Position numbers and translations under genes: made by a program | Part shown: positions 7,046 to 15,758 of the stretch, piece after piece | How the letters are laid out: each line of letters starts with the position of its first letter | Position numbering within the stretch: the stretch's first letter is position 1 | Notes under the pieces: model-generated | Told to the model about the DNA's origin: nothing | The model's input: only the letters and a program-made list of their open reading frames with translations | Database searches by the model: none | Source: Xylanibacter oryzae DSM 17970 | GTDB taxonomy: Bacteria > Bacteroidota > Bacteroidia > Bacteroidales > Bacteroidaceae | Direction: 5' to 3' | DNA length: 64,000 nt | Assembly: GCF_000585355.1 (NCBI RefSeq) | Contig: NZ_KK073873.1 | Location: forward strand, 2,957,703 to 3,021,702

Positions 7046-10009
7046 ATGAAAAAGATATATTTGTCTTTACTTTATCTGTTATTTTTTGTTTGTGCTTTTG
7101 CTGGTCAAAGACTAAATTTTAATTCTTCTTGGCTTCTAAAAGTTGGAGACCAAAGTGGAGCTGAAAATATAACCTTTGATGACACATCATGGCAGAAAGT
7201 TACTCTTCCTTACGCATTCAATGGAAAGGAGGCCTTCTCTGTAGCTATATCCCAGCAGTCAGATACGGTTATGTGGTATCGTAAGCATTTTACTATCGGC
7301 AGATATATGAATGCCAAACATGTCTTTATTGAGTTTGAAGGGGCAAGACAGGCTGCTGATGTATATCTCAACGGTTATCATGTAGGGATAAACGAAAATG
7401 GTGTCACTGCTTTTGGATTTGACCTTACACCATATATTAATTTGAATGGTGATAATGTGATATCTGTTAGGGTGGATAATAGTTGGCACTATCGCGAGCA
7501 AGCCACAAAAAGTGTATTTGAATGGAATGACAATAACTTCAATGCTAATTATGGTGGCTTGAGTAAAAATGTTTGGCTACATGTCATGGGAGATGTATAT
7601 CAGACTTTGCCACTTTATGATAACCTTAAAACTACAGGTACATATATATATGCCAATAATTTTAGTATAAAAGAACATAAAGCAACCATAAATGTTGAAT
7701 CGGAAGTAAAAAATGAGAGCAATATTAAACAAAACATTGGTCTGGAAGTAGAGGTGATTGACCTGGATGGCAAAACTATAGCAAAATTTAATGGTTGCAA
7801 TATAGAAGTTCCCGTCGGTGCAGTAGCTACATGTAAAGCTTCAGAAAATGTAAGCAACTTGCATTTTTGGAGTTGGGGGTATGGCTACTTATATAATATA
7901 AAGACCCGTTTAGTAGCAGACGGTAAATACATAGATGAGGTAAGTACACGTACTGGCTTCCGCAAAACGGATTTTGCTGATGCCATAGTCAAAATCAATG
8001 ACCGAGCTATACAGTTTAAAGGTTTTGCTCAGCGTTCCAGCAACGAATGGCCTGCTATTGGGCTCTCAGTTCCTGTGTGGATGAGTGATTATTCTAATAG
8101 TCTGGCTCTTAACTGTAACGCCAACTTATTCAGATGGATGCACATCACGCCATGGAAACAAGATATTGAATCATTCGATCGAGTAGGAATGATGCAGTCT
8201 ATGCCTGCAGGTGATGCTGAGAAAGATGCCAAAGGCCGTCAGTGGGAACAGCGCAAGGAAGTGATGCGCGATGCCATTATATACAACCGAAACAATCCAA
8301 GTATCATATTCTATGAATGTGGTAATAATCAGATAAGCGACAGTCATATGACTGAAATGAAGACTATACGTGATAAATATGATCCTGAAGGAGGACGGGC
8401 TATAGGTTCAAGAAATATGCTTGATAGTCGTGTGGCAGAATATGGAGGTGAGATGCTATATGTCAATAAGAGTGCCTATAAACCTATGTGGCAGATGGAA
8501 TATTGCCGTGATGAGGGTCTGCGTAAATATTGGGATTCGTACAGTTATCCATATCACTCCGAAGGCAAAGGCCCTCTTTATAGAGGTGAACCTGCTCCCA
8601 GTTATAATCACAACCAAGATGAACTGGCTGTTGAGAATGTAGCTAGATGGAATGAATATTGGATGGAACGCCCAGGAACAGGAACAAGAGTAAACTCTGG
8701 AGGTGCGAAAATAATATTCTCAGACACAAATACACATTTTCGTGGAGAGGTAAACTATCGTACAAGTGGTGATGTTGATGCAATGCGAATACCAAAAGAT
8801 TCATGGTATGTACATCAGACTATGTGGGACGGATGGGTTGATACAGAGAGAAACCATACCTATATTATAGGGCATTGGAATTATACAGATACAGTAACGA
8901 AACCTGTATATGTAGTTTCTACAAGCAAGAATGTTGAACTATTCCTCAATGGTAAGTCATTGGGTATGGGAACACGTAGCAATACATTCCTTTTCACTTT
9001 TAAAAATGTAAAATGGCAACCTGGCAGACTAATTGCGTTGGGTAGAAATGATAAAGGCGCAGAGGAAAGCAGATATGAAATAAAGACAGCAGGTAAAGCT
9101 GCTACTCTTCGTTTGCGTTGGGTAAATGCGCCTAATATATTCAGAGCAGACGGAGCAGATGTTCGTATTGCAGAGATTGAGATAGTAGACAAAGACGGGA
9201 ATAGATGTTCTTTGGCAAACGATATGATACATTTTACTGTTGATGGTCCTGTAGAATGGTTGGGAGGTATCGCTTTGGGCAATAACCATAACTATATATC
9301 GGATAAGACATTACCTGTTGAATGTGGCGTAAATCGTGTAATGATAAGGAGTTGTGTAAATGCTGGTAAAATAACAATTAAAGCGGCAGCTCAGGGATTT
9401 CCTGAAACATCCTTATCTATAAAGTCTGAGCCGGTACTTGTAAATAACGGTTTCTATGCAGATGCGTCAGGCAAGGCGATAGAAGCAGATTGGGGTAGCA
9501 TGATGCCATGCATACTTAATCGTGGTGAAACGCCTTCAACATCATCTTATACACAAAAGAAGAATACTATCGCCATAAAATATGCTGAGGCGGCATCTGA
9601 TACAGCAAATGTCAAAGCCTCATATGATGATAATGAGTCCACACATTGGTCAAGTGATGGAATGCTTAAAAATGCATATATTAGATACCATCTTGCAAGG
9701 AAAGCAAAGATAAATGAGATGGTGATAAAAGTATTGGGATTCCGCGATTCAAGCTATCCGATAGAGGTCTATTCCAGTCGTAAACTTGTGTTTAAGGGCT
9801 TCACACACAAAGGCTTGGGATATTGTCACATACCTCTTAAACTGACATTTAATGATACATTTACAATTAAGATGGTTGGTCCTGCATCTGTTAAGGACGC
9901 CTTTGCTGACATGGTAGAGCTGGCTGATAAGTCTAATAAACAGTTGAAGTCGTCTAATAGCAATAAACTGCAGATTATAGAAGTGGAATTTAATGAAGAC
10001 ACAAAATAA
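7046..10009 (+). CDS. GH2-family glycosidase (beta-galactosidase-like), secreted
   Basis: This large GH2 protein (987 aa) has a signal peptide (MKKIYLSLLYLLFFVCAFA). In order it has a sugar-binding sandwich (residues ~20-190), an immunoglobulin-like sandwich, a TIM barrel (~300-600), a DUF4982-like sandwich and a C-terminal F5/8-type domain. The likely nucleophile is Glu485 in WQMEYCRDEG. At the usual acid/base position the motif reads YECGNNQ, so Asn428 stands where LacZ-type enzymes have Glu after GN. Glu424 lies four residues earlier. This may be a subfamily trait or loss of the normal catalyst. The gene has its own promoter and probable operator repeats. The likely substrate is a beta-galactoside or related side-chain sugar; activity is uncertain. 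Confidence 0.85.
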   Translation: MKKIYLSLLYLLFFVCAFAGQRLNFNSSWLLKVGDQSGAENITFDDTSWQKVTLPYAFNGKEAFSVAISQQSDTVMWYRKHFTIGRYMNAKHVFIEFEGARQAADVYLNGYHVGINENGVTAFGFDLTPYINLNGDNVISVRVDNSWHYREQATKSVFEWNDNNFNANYGGLSKNVWLHVMGDVYQTLPLYDNLKTTGTYIYANNFSIKEHKATINVESEVKNESNIKQNIGLEVEVIDLDGKTIAKFNGCNIEVPVGAVATCKASENVSNLHFWSWGYGYLYNIKTRLVADGKYIDEVSTRTGFRKTDFADAIVKINDRAIQFKGFAQRSSNEWPAIGLSVPVWMSDYSNSLALNCNANLFRWMHITPWKQDIESFDRVGMMQSMPAGDAEKDAKGRQWEQRKEVMRDAIIYNRNNPSIIFYECGNNQISDSHMTEMKTIRDKYDPEGGRAIGSRNMLDSRVAEYGGEMLYVNKSAYKPMWQMEYCRDEGLRKYWDSYSYPYHSEGKGPLYRGEPAPSYNHNQDELAVENVARWNEYWMERPGTGTRVNSGGAKIIFSDTNTHFRGEVNYRTSGDVDAMRIPKDSWYVHQTMWDGWVDTERNHTYIIGHWNYTDTVTKPVYVVSTSKNVELFLNGKSLGMGTRSNTFLFTFKNVKWQPGRLIALGRNDKGAEESRYEIKTAGKAATLRLRWVNAPNIFRADGADVRIAEIEIVDKDGNRCSLANDMIHFTVDGPVEWLGGIALGNNHNYISDKTLPVECGVNRVMIRSCVNAGKITIKAAAQGFPETSLSIKSEPVLVNNGFYADASGKAIEADWGSMMPCILNRGETPSTSSYTQKKNTIAIKYAEAASDTANVKASYDDNESTHWSSDGMLKNAYIRYHLARKAKINEMVIKVLGFRDSSYPIEVYSSRKLVFKGFTHKGLGYCHIPLKLTFNDTFTIKMVGPASVKDAFADMVELADKSNKQLKSSNSNKLQIIEVEFNEDTK

Positions 10010-10032
10010 AATTCATGTTATTATGATATTAG

Positions 10033-10063
10033 TTGCTTAATTTTATATATACAACTATCTTTG
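10033..10063 (+). promoter_or_regulatory. -33/-7 promoter for the PL9-like lyase
   Basis: TTG at 10033-10035 and TATCTTTG at 10056-10063 are separated by 20 bases, matching the Bacteroidetes -33/-7 spacing. The ATG at 10097 follows after a 33-base leader region. Confidence 0.75.
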
Positions 10064-10096
10064 CAGTGAATCAGATTATCTATAATAAATAATTTA

Positions 10097-11539
10097 ATGA
10101 AGAATCTATACTTTTTAATATTCGCATTGGTAATGCAATTACCATCCAGCGCTAAGACTTATTACGTATCCACTACTGGTAGTGACAATAATACAGGCTC
10201 TATCGATGCCCCTTTAGCAACACTAAAAGCAGCCCAGAATATTATAAATGCCGGTGATACAATCTACTTTAGAGGTGGAATGTATACTATTACAGAAGAT
10301 CAGATAATGGGTTCTGAAGTGAGTGACCTTTATGCCTGTGTCTTTGACCTCAAAAAGAGTGGAACATCAGATCGCCCCATTTGTTATTTCGGATATCCCG
10401 GAGAACGTCCGGTCTTTGATATATCAAATGTAAAACCGGCGGATAAACGAATTAGTGTATTTTATCTTTATGGTAGTTATTTGCATTTCAAAAACTTTGA
10501 TATAGTAGGCACTCAGGTAACTATTACCACTCATACTCAATCAGAATGCTTTAGTTGTCGTAATGGAAGTAACAATGTTATAGAAAATATTGCAATGCAT
10601 AATGGTATGGCTATTGGTGTGTATATTACAAAAGGTAATGACAATCTTATACTAAACTGTGATGCATATAACAATTATGATACAGTATCTGAAGGGGGAA
10701 AGGGTGGAAATGTAGATGGGTTTGGATGTCATGTCACAGCGCAGTCTACCGGTAATATATTTAGGGGATGCCGTGCATGGTGTAATAGTGATGATGGTTT
10801 TGATCTCATAAATAATTATGCACCGGTTACTTTTGATAATTGTTGGTCTTTCTATAATGGTTATGAAGACTATTCAACGATTACTCCTGGAGATGGAAAT
10901 GGATTCAAAGCCGGAGGATATGGATCTATGGTTCAGGTATCTCCTGTTGATGCCCCGAGGAATACTATTCAGAATTGTATAGCTTTCCATAACAAGGCCA
11001 ACGGATTCTATGCTAATCATCATTTGGGAGGTGATAATTGGTATAACAATAGTTCTTATCTTAACAAGTATAATTATGACATGGTGAATCAACAGTCATG
11101 GGATAATGCCACTGACGTTGATGGATATGGACATGTACTGGTTAATAATCTTTCGTTTAATGGCGTGAAAGGTGATTATCTATATATTGACATTGCAAAA
11201 TGCACTTTGACCAATAATACGTTTTTGCCATCATCATATACTGTTTCTGAATCGGATTTTGAAAGTACAGACTTTGCCCAACTCGCTTCTGATAGAAAAG
11301 CCGATGGCAGTCTTCCTGATATTAACTTCATGAAACTAAAGCCGACGAGTCAATTTTATTCTTTAAAGATAGGTTATCAGTTTAAGTATGGAGATGTAAC
11401 AGGCATAAATAGTATTGAATCAGAAAAGTCCTCTCATCATTCTGCTTACGATAATAAATATTATAATATTATGGGGATGAATGTGAAAAATCCTGTTAAA
11501 GGCCTATTTATATATAATGGAAAAAAAATAATTAAATAG
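10097..11539 (+). CDS. PL9-like polysaccharide lyase, right-handed beta-helix
   Basis: This is probably a Ca2+-dependent pectate or rhamnogalacturonan lyase. A signal peptide (MKNLYFLIFALVMQLPSSAK) is followed by the PL9 opening YYVSTTGSDNNTGS.DAPLATL and a long beta-helix (about residues 40-370). The motifs GNVDGFGC and NSDDGFDLINN supply acidic Ca2+ ligands typical of PL9, and GNGFKAGG contains the candidate catalytic Lys. The last ~30 residues (YYNIMGMNV...KGLFIYNGKKIIK) resemble the Prevotella-type C-terminal sorting domain for type IX secretion, which points to export to the cell surface or medium. It ends the left-hand CAZyme run and converges with the K+ channel gene. Confidence 0.82.
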   Translation: MKNLYFLIFALVMQLPSSAKTYYVSTTGSDNNTGSIDAPLATLKAAQNIINAGDTIYFRGGMYTITEDQIMGSEVSDLYACVFDLKKSGTSDRPICYFGYPGERPVFDISNVKPADKRISVFYLYGSYLHFKNFDIVGTQVTITTHTQSECFSCRNGSNNVIENIAMHNGMAIGVYITKGNDNLILNCDAYNNYDTVSEGGKGGNVDGFGCHVTAQSTGNIFRGCRAWCNSDDGFDLINNYAPVTFDNCWSFYNGYEDYSTITPGDGNGFKAGGYGSMVQVSPVDAPRNTIQNCIAFHNKANGFYANHHLGGDNWYNNSSYLNKYNYDMVNQQSWDNATDVDGYGHVLVNNLSFNGVKGDYLYIDIAKCTLTNNTFLPSSYTVSESDFESTDFAQLASDRKADGSLPDINFMKLKPTSQFYSLKIGYQFKYGDVTGINSIESEKSSHHSAYDNKYYNIMGMNVKNPVKGLFIYNGKKIIK

Positions 11540-11575
11540 GATCTTATAATATATAGGCAAATTAATTTGTAGCTA

Positions 11576-12238
11576 TTATTTTACACTATCATTTGTGTCT
11601 TTGCTGCAGTTCACGAACAGAGAGGCTATATATGCTGTATATGTACCAAATAATCCTACTCCACTAACCATAAGCATTACACCTATAAGCCTGCCTTCTG
11701 GTGTAACAGGATACTTATCTCCATAACCAACTGTAGTTATTGTTTCCATTGTCCACCAAATAGCATCGCCAGCAGTTCTTATATTACAGGAAGGTCCCTT
11801 CTCGACAATTAATATAGAGACAGAAGAGGCAAGGATAATCAATAGTGTTATTATGAAGACAGATATCATAGTTCCTTTTATTTTGCTTTTGAATATGTAT
11901 CTTATTAGGATTTTTGTAGAGCGAAAAGCCCGCAATATCCTTATCAGTCTTATTAGTCTGAATAATCTTCCTACTCTGAACGAAGGTAACATTGGGACAC
12001 TTGATATTAAATCAATCCATCCCCATTTCATGTATTCATATTTGTTTTCAGCATTATAAAAATTGCGAATAAAATCAATTAGAAAAAATAAACAGATTCC
12101 ATTGTCTGTTATCTCTAGTAGTTTGTATATTTCTTTTGGAATATGGAATATTGAGGATATTAATAATGCCAATAATACGTAAACAGACAGTACTATTATT
12201 AATAAATCGAAGAACTTAATATTTTTTTCTTTATTCAT
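11576..12238 (-). CDS. Voltage-sensor-type potassium channel
   Basis: This 220-residue inner-membrane protein has six transmembrane segments of the Kv type. S4 is visible as RVGRLFRLIRLIRILRAFRS, with Arg at about every third position, and the pore carries the selectivity filter TTVGYGD (near residue 170) followed by S6. It conducts K+ and is possibly voltage-gated. It lacks a C-terminal RCK domain. Its ATG overlaps the stop of a small upstream frame (ATGAATAA), which suggests translational coupling. It could share the promoter at 12458-12465. Confidence 0.88.
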   Translation of the reverse strand: MNKEKNIKFFDLLIIVLSVYVLLALLISSIFHIPKEIYKLLEITDNGICLFFLIDFIRNFYNAENKYEYMKWGWIDLISSVPMLPSFRVGRLFRLIRLIRILRAFRSTKILIRYIFKSKIKGTMISVFIITLLIILASSVSILIVEKGPSCNIRTAGDAIWWTMETITTVGYGDKYPVTPEGRLIGVMLMVSGVGLFGTYTAYIASLFVNCSKDTNDSVK

Positions 12239-12432
12239 TGTTTGTAATCTTTATTCTGTTATCATTAATGCCATTTGGATATTTTATTTTTATCCATTTG
12301 CAATCATCTTCTATCATAACTTGTTTTTCATTGAGAGGAACCATGGAAACTGCTGGATGTGCATTTTTTACATTGTACATTGGTAAATAAACAAATAAAG
12401 ACTTTTAATAAAATTAAGATGATTTTTTTCAT
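12231..12432 (-). pseudogene. Small exported protein gene broken by a frameshift in an A6 tract
   Basis: From the ATG at 12432 (- strand) the frame encodes a signal-peptide-like start, MKKIILILLKVFICLF, but stops at 12328-12330. Removing one A from the A6 run (12363-12368) joins it to an open frame ending at 12231, giving a 66-residue protein whose mature part includes PAVSMVPLNEKQVMIEDDCK. The stop of that frame overlaps the K+ channel ATG. A -7 box lies 25 bases upstream. I read this as one small secreted or lipoprotein gene with a +1 base in the homopolymer. A sequencing error or recoding could also explain it. The function is not recognised. The rest of the gap (12466-12653) shows nothing coding. 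Confidence 0.55.
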
Positions 12433-12457
12433 GGTATATATTCTGTTTTGCAGAAGG

Positions 12458-12465
12458 CAAATATA
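12458..12465 (-). promoter_or_regulatory. -7 promoter box for the small exported gene and K+ channel
   Basis: TATATTTG on the - strand matches TAnnTTTG, 25 bases before the ATG at 12432. No separate box precedes the channel gene, so both are likely transcribed from here. Confidence 0.55.
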
Positions 12466-12653
12466 CAAAAAAACATCAACAAAGACTTTCTTACACTAAT
12501 TTCATAATTAATTTTATAAAAAAATTAACGGACTTTGATTTTTGTTTAATCGAAAACAAAAGGATAGGCTACAAGTCTATTTTTCAATTAAATTAAAGAA
12601 TAACTAACAGCAGTTACATCAAGAATAATACAGAAATGTTTTTAAAATAAAGA

Positions 12654-12683
12654 ACGGAGAACGGCTTCACAGCCACCCTCCGT
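12654..12683 (-). terminator. Terminator after glnN
   Basis: On the - strand ACGGAG pairs with CTCCGT around an inner GGCT-GTGA-AGCC hairpin, followed by TCTTTATTTT. It starts 38 bases past the glnN stop. Confidence 0.8.
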
Positions 12684-12720
12684 CGCAAACTTAAACAACC
12701 AATAAAAGAAATAGATTGTT

Positions 12721-14910
12721 TTATCTAATAAAGAGTAATTCTCTGTATTTAGGCAATGTCCAGAGCTCATCAGCAACGATAAGTTCAAGTTTGTCTATAT
12801 TATAACGTATCTCTTCCATCTTAGGAGCAACTGTGTCGTGATAAGCAATAGCTTTCTTGTGCTCATCTTCGATCTTGTTAGCTACCTTACGGGCATTTAC
12901 CAAGTCTTCAACACCTTTTTCTATAGATTCATTGCGTTCTGATATTTCTTCAATGATCTTGATGTTACGTCCTGCTATCTTGTCAACTTTATCTCCAGTG
13001 AAGATCTCGCGCAGACAAGCAACATTTTTAGCCAACTGACTCTGATAATGTGTAGCTACAGGTATGATATGATTCATAGAAAGATCACCCATTACGCGTG
13101 CCTCTATCTGAATCTTCTTAGTGTAAGTCTCCCATTTAACTTCGTTGCGAGCTTCAAGTTCCTTCTTAGTCATAACACCTAAACTTTCGAACATCTTTAC
13201 GCTGTCAATATCTAGGTAACGTTCAAAGATTACAGGGCAACTTGTTTCGCAGTCAAGACCACGTTTCTTTGCTTCTACAACCCATTCGTCTGAATATCCG
13301 TTGCCATCGAAACGTATTGGTTTACAAGTCTTAATATCATCACGTAATATATCAATAAGAGCGCTTGTCTTATCTTCGCCTTTAGCTATAAGAGCATCTA
13401 CACGAGCTTTGAAGCTTCCTAGAGCTTCAGCTACAGCAGAGTTGAGGGCTATCATTGCTGATGCACAGTTGGCCTCAGAACCTACAGCGCGGAACTCAAA
13501 ACGGTTGCCCGTGAATGCGAATGGTGATGTACGATTACGGTCTGTATTGTCTATGATGAGTTCTGGTATCTCAGGGATATCAAGTTTCATGCCTTGTTTG
13601 CCTGCCATTGTGAACAGTTCGTCTTTGTCTGACTTCTCGATGTGGTCGAGCAATTCTGACAACTGTGTACCAAGGAATGAAGAAATAATTGCAGGAGGTG
13701 CTTCATTAGCTCCAAGACGGTGAGCGTTTGTAGCGCTCATGATAGAAGCTTTGAGCAGTCCGTTGTGCTTGTATACACCCATCAATGTCTCAACAATGAA
13801 TGTTACGAAACGCAGGTGGTCCATAGGTGTTTTACCTGGTCCGTGTAGCAATGCGCCAGTGTCTGTAGATAGACTCCAGTTGTTGTGCTTGCCAGAACCG
13901 TTAATGCCTGCAAATGGTTTCTCATGCAACAGTACACGGAATCCGTGTTTGCGAGCAATTTTCTTCATCAGTGACATTAGCAGCATATTGTGGTCTACAG
14001 CAAGGTTTGTCTCTTCGAAGATAGGAGCCAACTCAAACTGGTTAGGTGCTACCTCGTTGTGACGTGTCTTGCAAGGTATAGAAAGTTCCAGAGCTTGTAT
14101 TTCAAGGTCTTTCATAAAAGCTTGAACACGATCAGGTATTGTTCCGAAATAGTGATCATCCATCTGCTGGTTCTTTGCAGAATCATGCCCCATCAATGTA
14201 CGGCCGGTAAGAACAAGATCAGGACGAGCTCCATATAGTCCTTCGTCTACCAAAAAGTATTCCTGTTCCCAACCAAGGTTGCTCTGTACCTTCTTTACGT
14301 TAGTATCGAAGTAATGGCATACATTAGTTGCTGCAACATCTACAGCACGTAGGGCGCGTAATAGAGGTGCTTTGTAGTCAAGAGCTTCGCCTGTATATGA
14401 AATGAAGACTGTAGGTATGCAGAGTGTATCATCCATGATAAATACAGGAGATGTTGGATCCCATGCAGAATATCCACGAGCTTCAAAAGTATTACGGATA
14501 CCTCCGCTTGGGAATGAACTGGCATCAGGTTCTTGCTGTACAAGAAGTTTTCCTGAGAATTTTTCTACCATGCCTCCCTTTCCATCATGCTCTACGAAAG
14601 CGTCATGCTTCTCTGCTGTACCTTCGGTAAGAGGCTGGAACCAGTGAGTATAGTGTGTTACACCTTTCTCCATAGCCCATTCCTTCATGCCAGTTGCTAC
14701 AGCATCAGCAATGCTACGGTCTAGGCGGGCACCGTTGTCAATAACGTCAACTAGTTTAGCGTAAACATCTGCTGGCAGGTATTTGTACATTTTCTCACGA
14801 TTGAAAACATTCTTGCCAAAAAAATCGGCAGGTCTCTCTTTAGGAACCTCTACTTCAACAGGCTTTTTATTGAAAGCCTCTGCAACAACCTGAAATCTTA
14901 AATTAGCCAT
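12721..14910 (-). CDS. glnN: Glutamine synthetase type III
   Basis: GlnN makes glutamine from glutamate, ammonia and ATP. At 729 residues it is the large type III form, far longer than GSI or GSII, which is typical of Bacteroidetes. Visible signatures are FASFPSGG-like N-terminal substrate-loop residues (DASSFPSGGIRNTFEARG), GWEQEYFL with metal-binding Glu, HNEVAPNQFELAP, and the ATP/glutamate loop INGSGKHNNWS. The C-terminal ~130 residues are the helical extension of the family. There is no -7 box between the gene and the porin terminator hairpin at 14965-14991, so expression may depend partly on read-through from dapF-dapL-porin. It forms the nitrogen-assimilation core with PII/AmtB and GltBD. 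Confidence 0.96.
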   Translation of the reverse strand: MANLRFQVVAEAFNKKPVEVEVPKERPADFFGKNVFNREKMYKYLPADVYAKLVDVIDNGARLDRSIADAVATGMKEWAMEKGVTHYTHWFQPLTEGTAEKHDAFVEHDGKGGMVEKFSGKLLVQQEPDASSFPSGGIRNTFEARGYSAWDPTSPVFIMDDTLCIPTVFISYTGEALDYKAPLLRALRAVDVAATNVCHYFDTNVKKVQSNLGWEQEYFLVDEGLYGARPDLVLTGRTLMGHDSAKNQQMDDHYFGTIPDRVQAFMKDLEIQALELSIPCKTRHNEVAPNQFELAPIFEETNLAVDHNMLLMSLMKKIARKHGFRVLLHEKPFAGINGSGKHNNWSLSTDTGALLHGPGKTPMDHLRFVTFIVETLMGVYKHNGLLKASIMSATNAHRLGANEAPPAIISSFLGTQLSELLDHIEKSDKDELFTMAGKQGMKLDIPEIPELIIDNTDRNRTSPFAFTGNRFEFRAVGSEANCASAMIALNSAVAEALGSFKARVDALIAKGEDKTSALIDILRDDIKTCKPIRFDGNGYSDEWVVEAKKRGLDCETSCPVIFERYLDIDSVKMFESLGVMTKKELEARNEVKWETYTKKIQIEARVMGDLSMNHIIPVATHYQSQLAKNVACLREIFTGDKVDKIAGRNIKIIEEISERNESIEKGVEDLVNARKVANKIEDEHKKAIAYHDTVAPKMEEIRYNIDKLELIVADELWTLPKYRELLFIR

Positions 14911-14964
14911 TTCATTTAATTTTTTAATTGTTAATTATTTCTTTTATCTTCTTTCTTTCTATAG

Positions 14965-14991
14965 CAAGGCTGATTTTTAATATCAGCCTTG
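14965..14991 (-). terminator. Hairpin between the porin gene and glnN
   Basis: CAAGGCTGA (14965-14973) pairs with TCAGCCTTG (14983-14991). It begins 13 bases after the porin stop and precedes glnN. The U-tail on the - strand is weak, so it may attenuate rather than fully stop transcription into glnN. Confidence 0.6.
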
Positions 14992-15003
14992 TTTATTTAT
15001 GTA

Positions 15004-15714
15004 TTATGGATGTAACGTAAAGCCGAATACAAAATAAGCTTTTTCATTGCTTGGGTTGCATGCTATCTGACCAAATATAGGTACTGAAAATGTATCAGAT
15101 ACTTTTATTTCTTTAGTCGCTCTTACTGAAACATTCGTTACTGCAAAACCTCCTGCTTTAGAGTAGAAAGATGTTGCATAAGGTACAGCTCCAACAGCTG
15201 CTATCCAGTCGCAACCTCCTAGTTTGAATGGTGCAGATGCTTCTAGGTAAGAAGAATATGCACGTTTGTTGCTCTTGTTATATCCATCATTTCCTGCAAA
15301 GTTGGTATACCACTGTAATGCTGCCGGACCGAAGTTATAACCGATGTTACCTTCGAATACATGTGATGTACTGTGAGCAGAATAGCAAAAATAACGATCG
15401 TTAGGAGTGTTAAACCAATAGTCGGTTACACCGATGTTAAATCCAGCTATTGTGTAGGCAGCTGTAAGGTCAAACTCTTTTGTGTCTTCCTTATCAGACA
15501 ATCCAACATTACCCCATGCTGTAATAGACAGACCTTTGTATCCCAAGCCTAATGTTGGCTGTAAACTTACATCTCCTAGGTCCTGACCACGCCAGTAATA
15601 CTGGTTTACTACATCTGCAGAAATCTTTGTCTCGACTTTGTCTTGAGCCTTCACTGTTGTGAATCCGGCTAATAATGCGATAGCCAGAAGTCCGGTTTTC
15701 TCTAAATTCTTCAT
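15004..15714 (-). CDS. TorF-like putative outer-membrane porin
   Basis: This predicted outer-membrane beta-barrel has 236 residues after the ATG at 15714 (MKNLEKTGLLAIALLAGFTTVKAQ, a clear signal peptide). The upstream extension to 15801 overlaps dapL and is rejected. The mature start DKVETKISADVVNQYYWRGQ and the alternating aromatic strands ending in VFGFTLHP fit the TorF/Gcw_chp family. It lies between dapL and glnN, so I infer a role in uptake of a nitrogen compound; no substrate is proven. Four TGTGT repeats sit just upstream of its start. Confidence 0.75.
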   Translation of the reverse strand: MKNLEKTGLLAIALLAGFTTVKAQDKVETKISADVVNQYYWRGQDLGDVSLQPTLGLGYKGLSITAWGNVGLSDKEDTKEFDLTAAYTIAGFNIGVTDYWFNTPNDRYFCYSAHSTSHVFEGNIGYNFGPAALQWYTNFAGNDGYNKSNKRAYSSYLEASAPFKLGGCDWIAAVGAVPYATSFYSKAGGFAVTNVSVRATKEIKVSDTFSVPIFGQIACNPSNEKAYFVFGFTLHP

Positions 15715-15728
15715 AATCTTTGTGTTTT

Positions 15729-15748
15729 TGTGTTGTGTTGTGTTGTGT
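15729..15748. repeat. Four tandem TGTGT units in the porin leader
   Basis: Four exact 5-bp copies fill the 44-base gap between the dapL stop (15759) and the porin ATG (15714). Being noncoding, a change in copy number would alter leader length, not a reading frame. Confidence 0.8.
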
Positions 15749-15758
15749 TCTATATGGT

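Noticed and set aside
8881..9289. Long antisense frames within the GH2 gene
   Set aside because: They overlap a well-supported GH2 coding region and show no domain signature.
12231..12380. The 49-codon frame from ATG 12380 as an intact gene
   Set aside because: It lacks a signal peptide and promoter of its own, whereas the preceding frame supplies both after a one-base correction.
13301..14647. Several + strand frames opposite glnN
   Set aside because: Antisense shadows of a strongly conserved glutamine synthetase gene.
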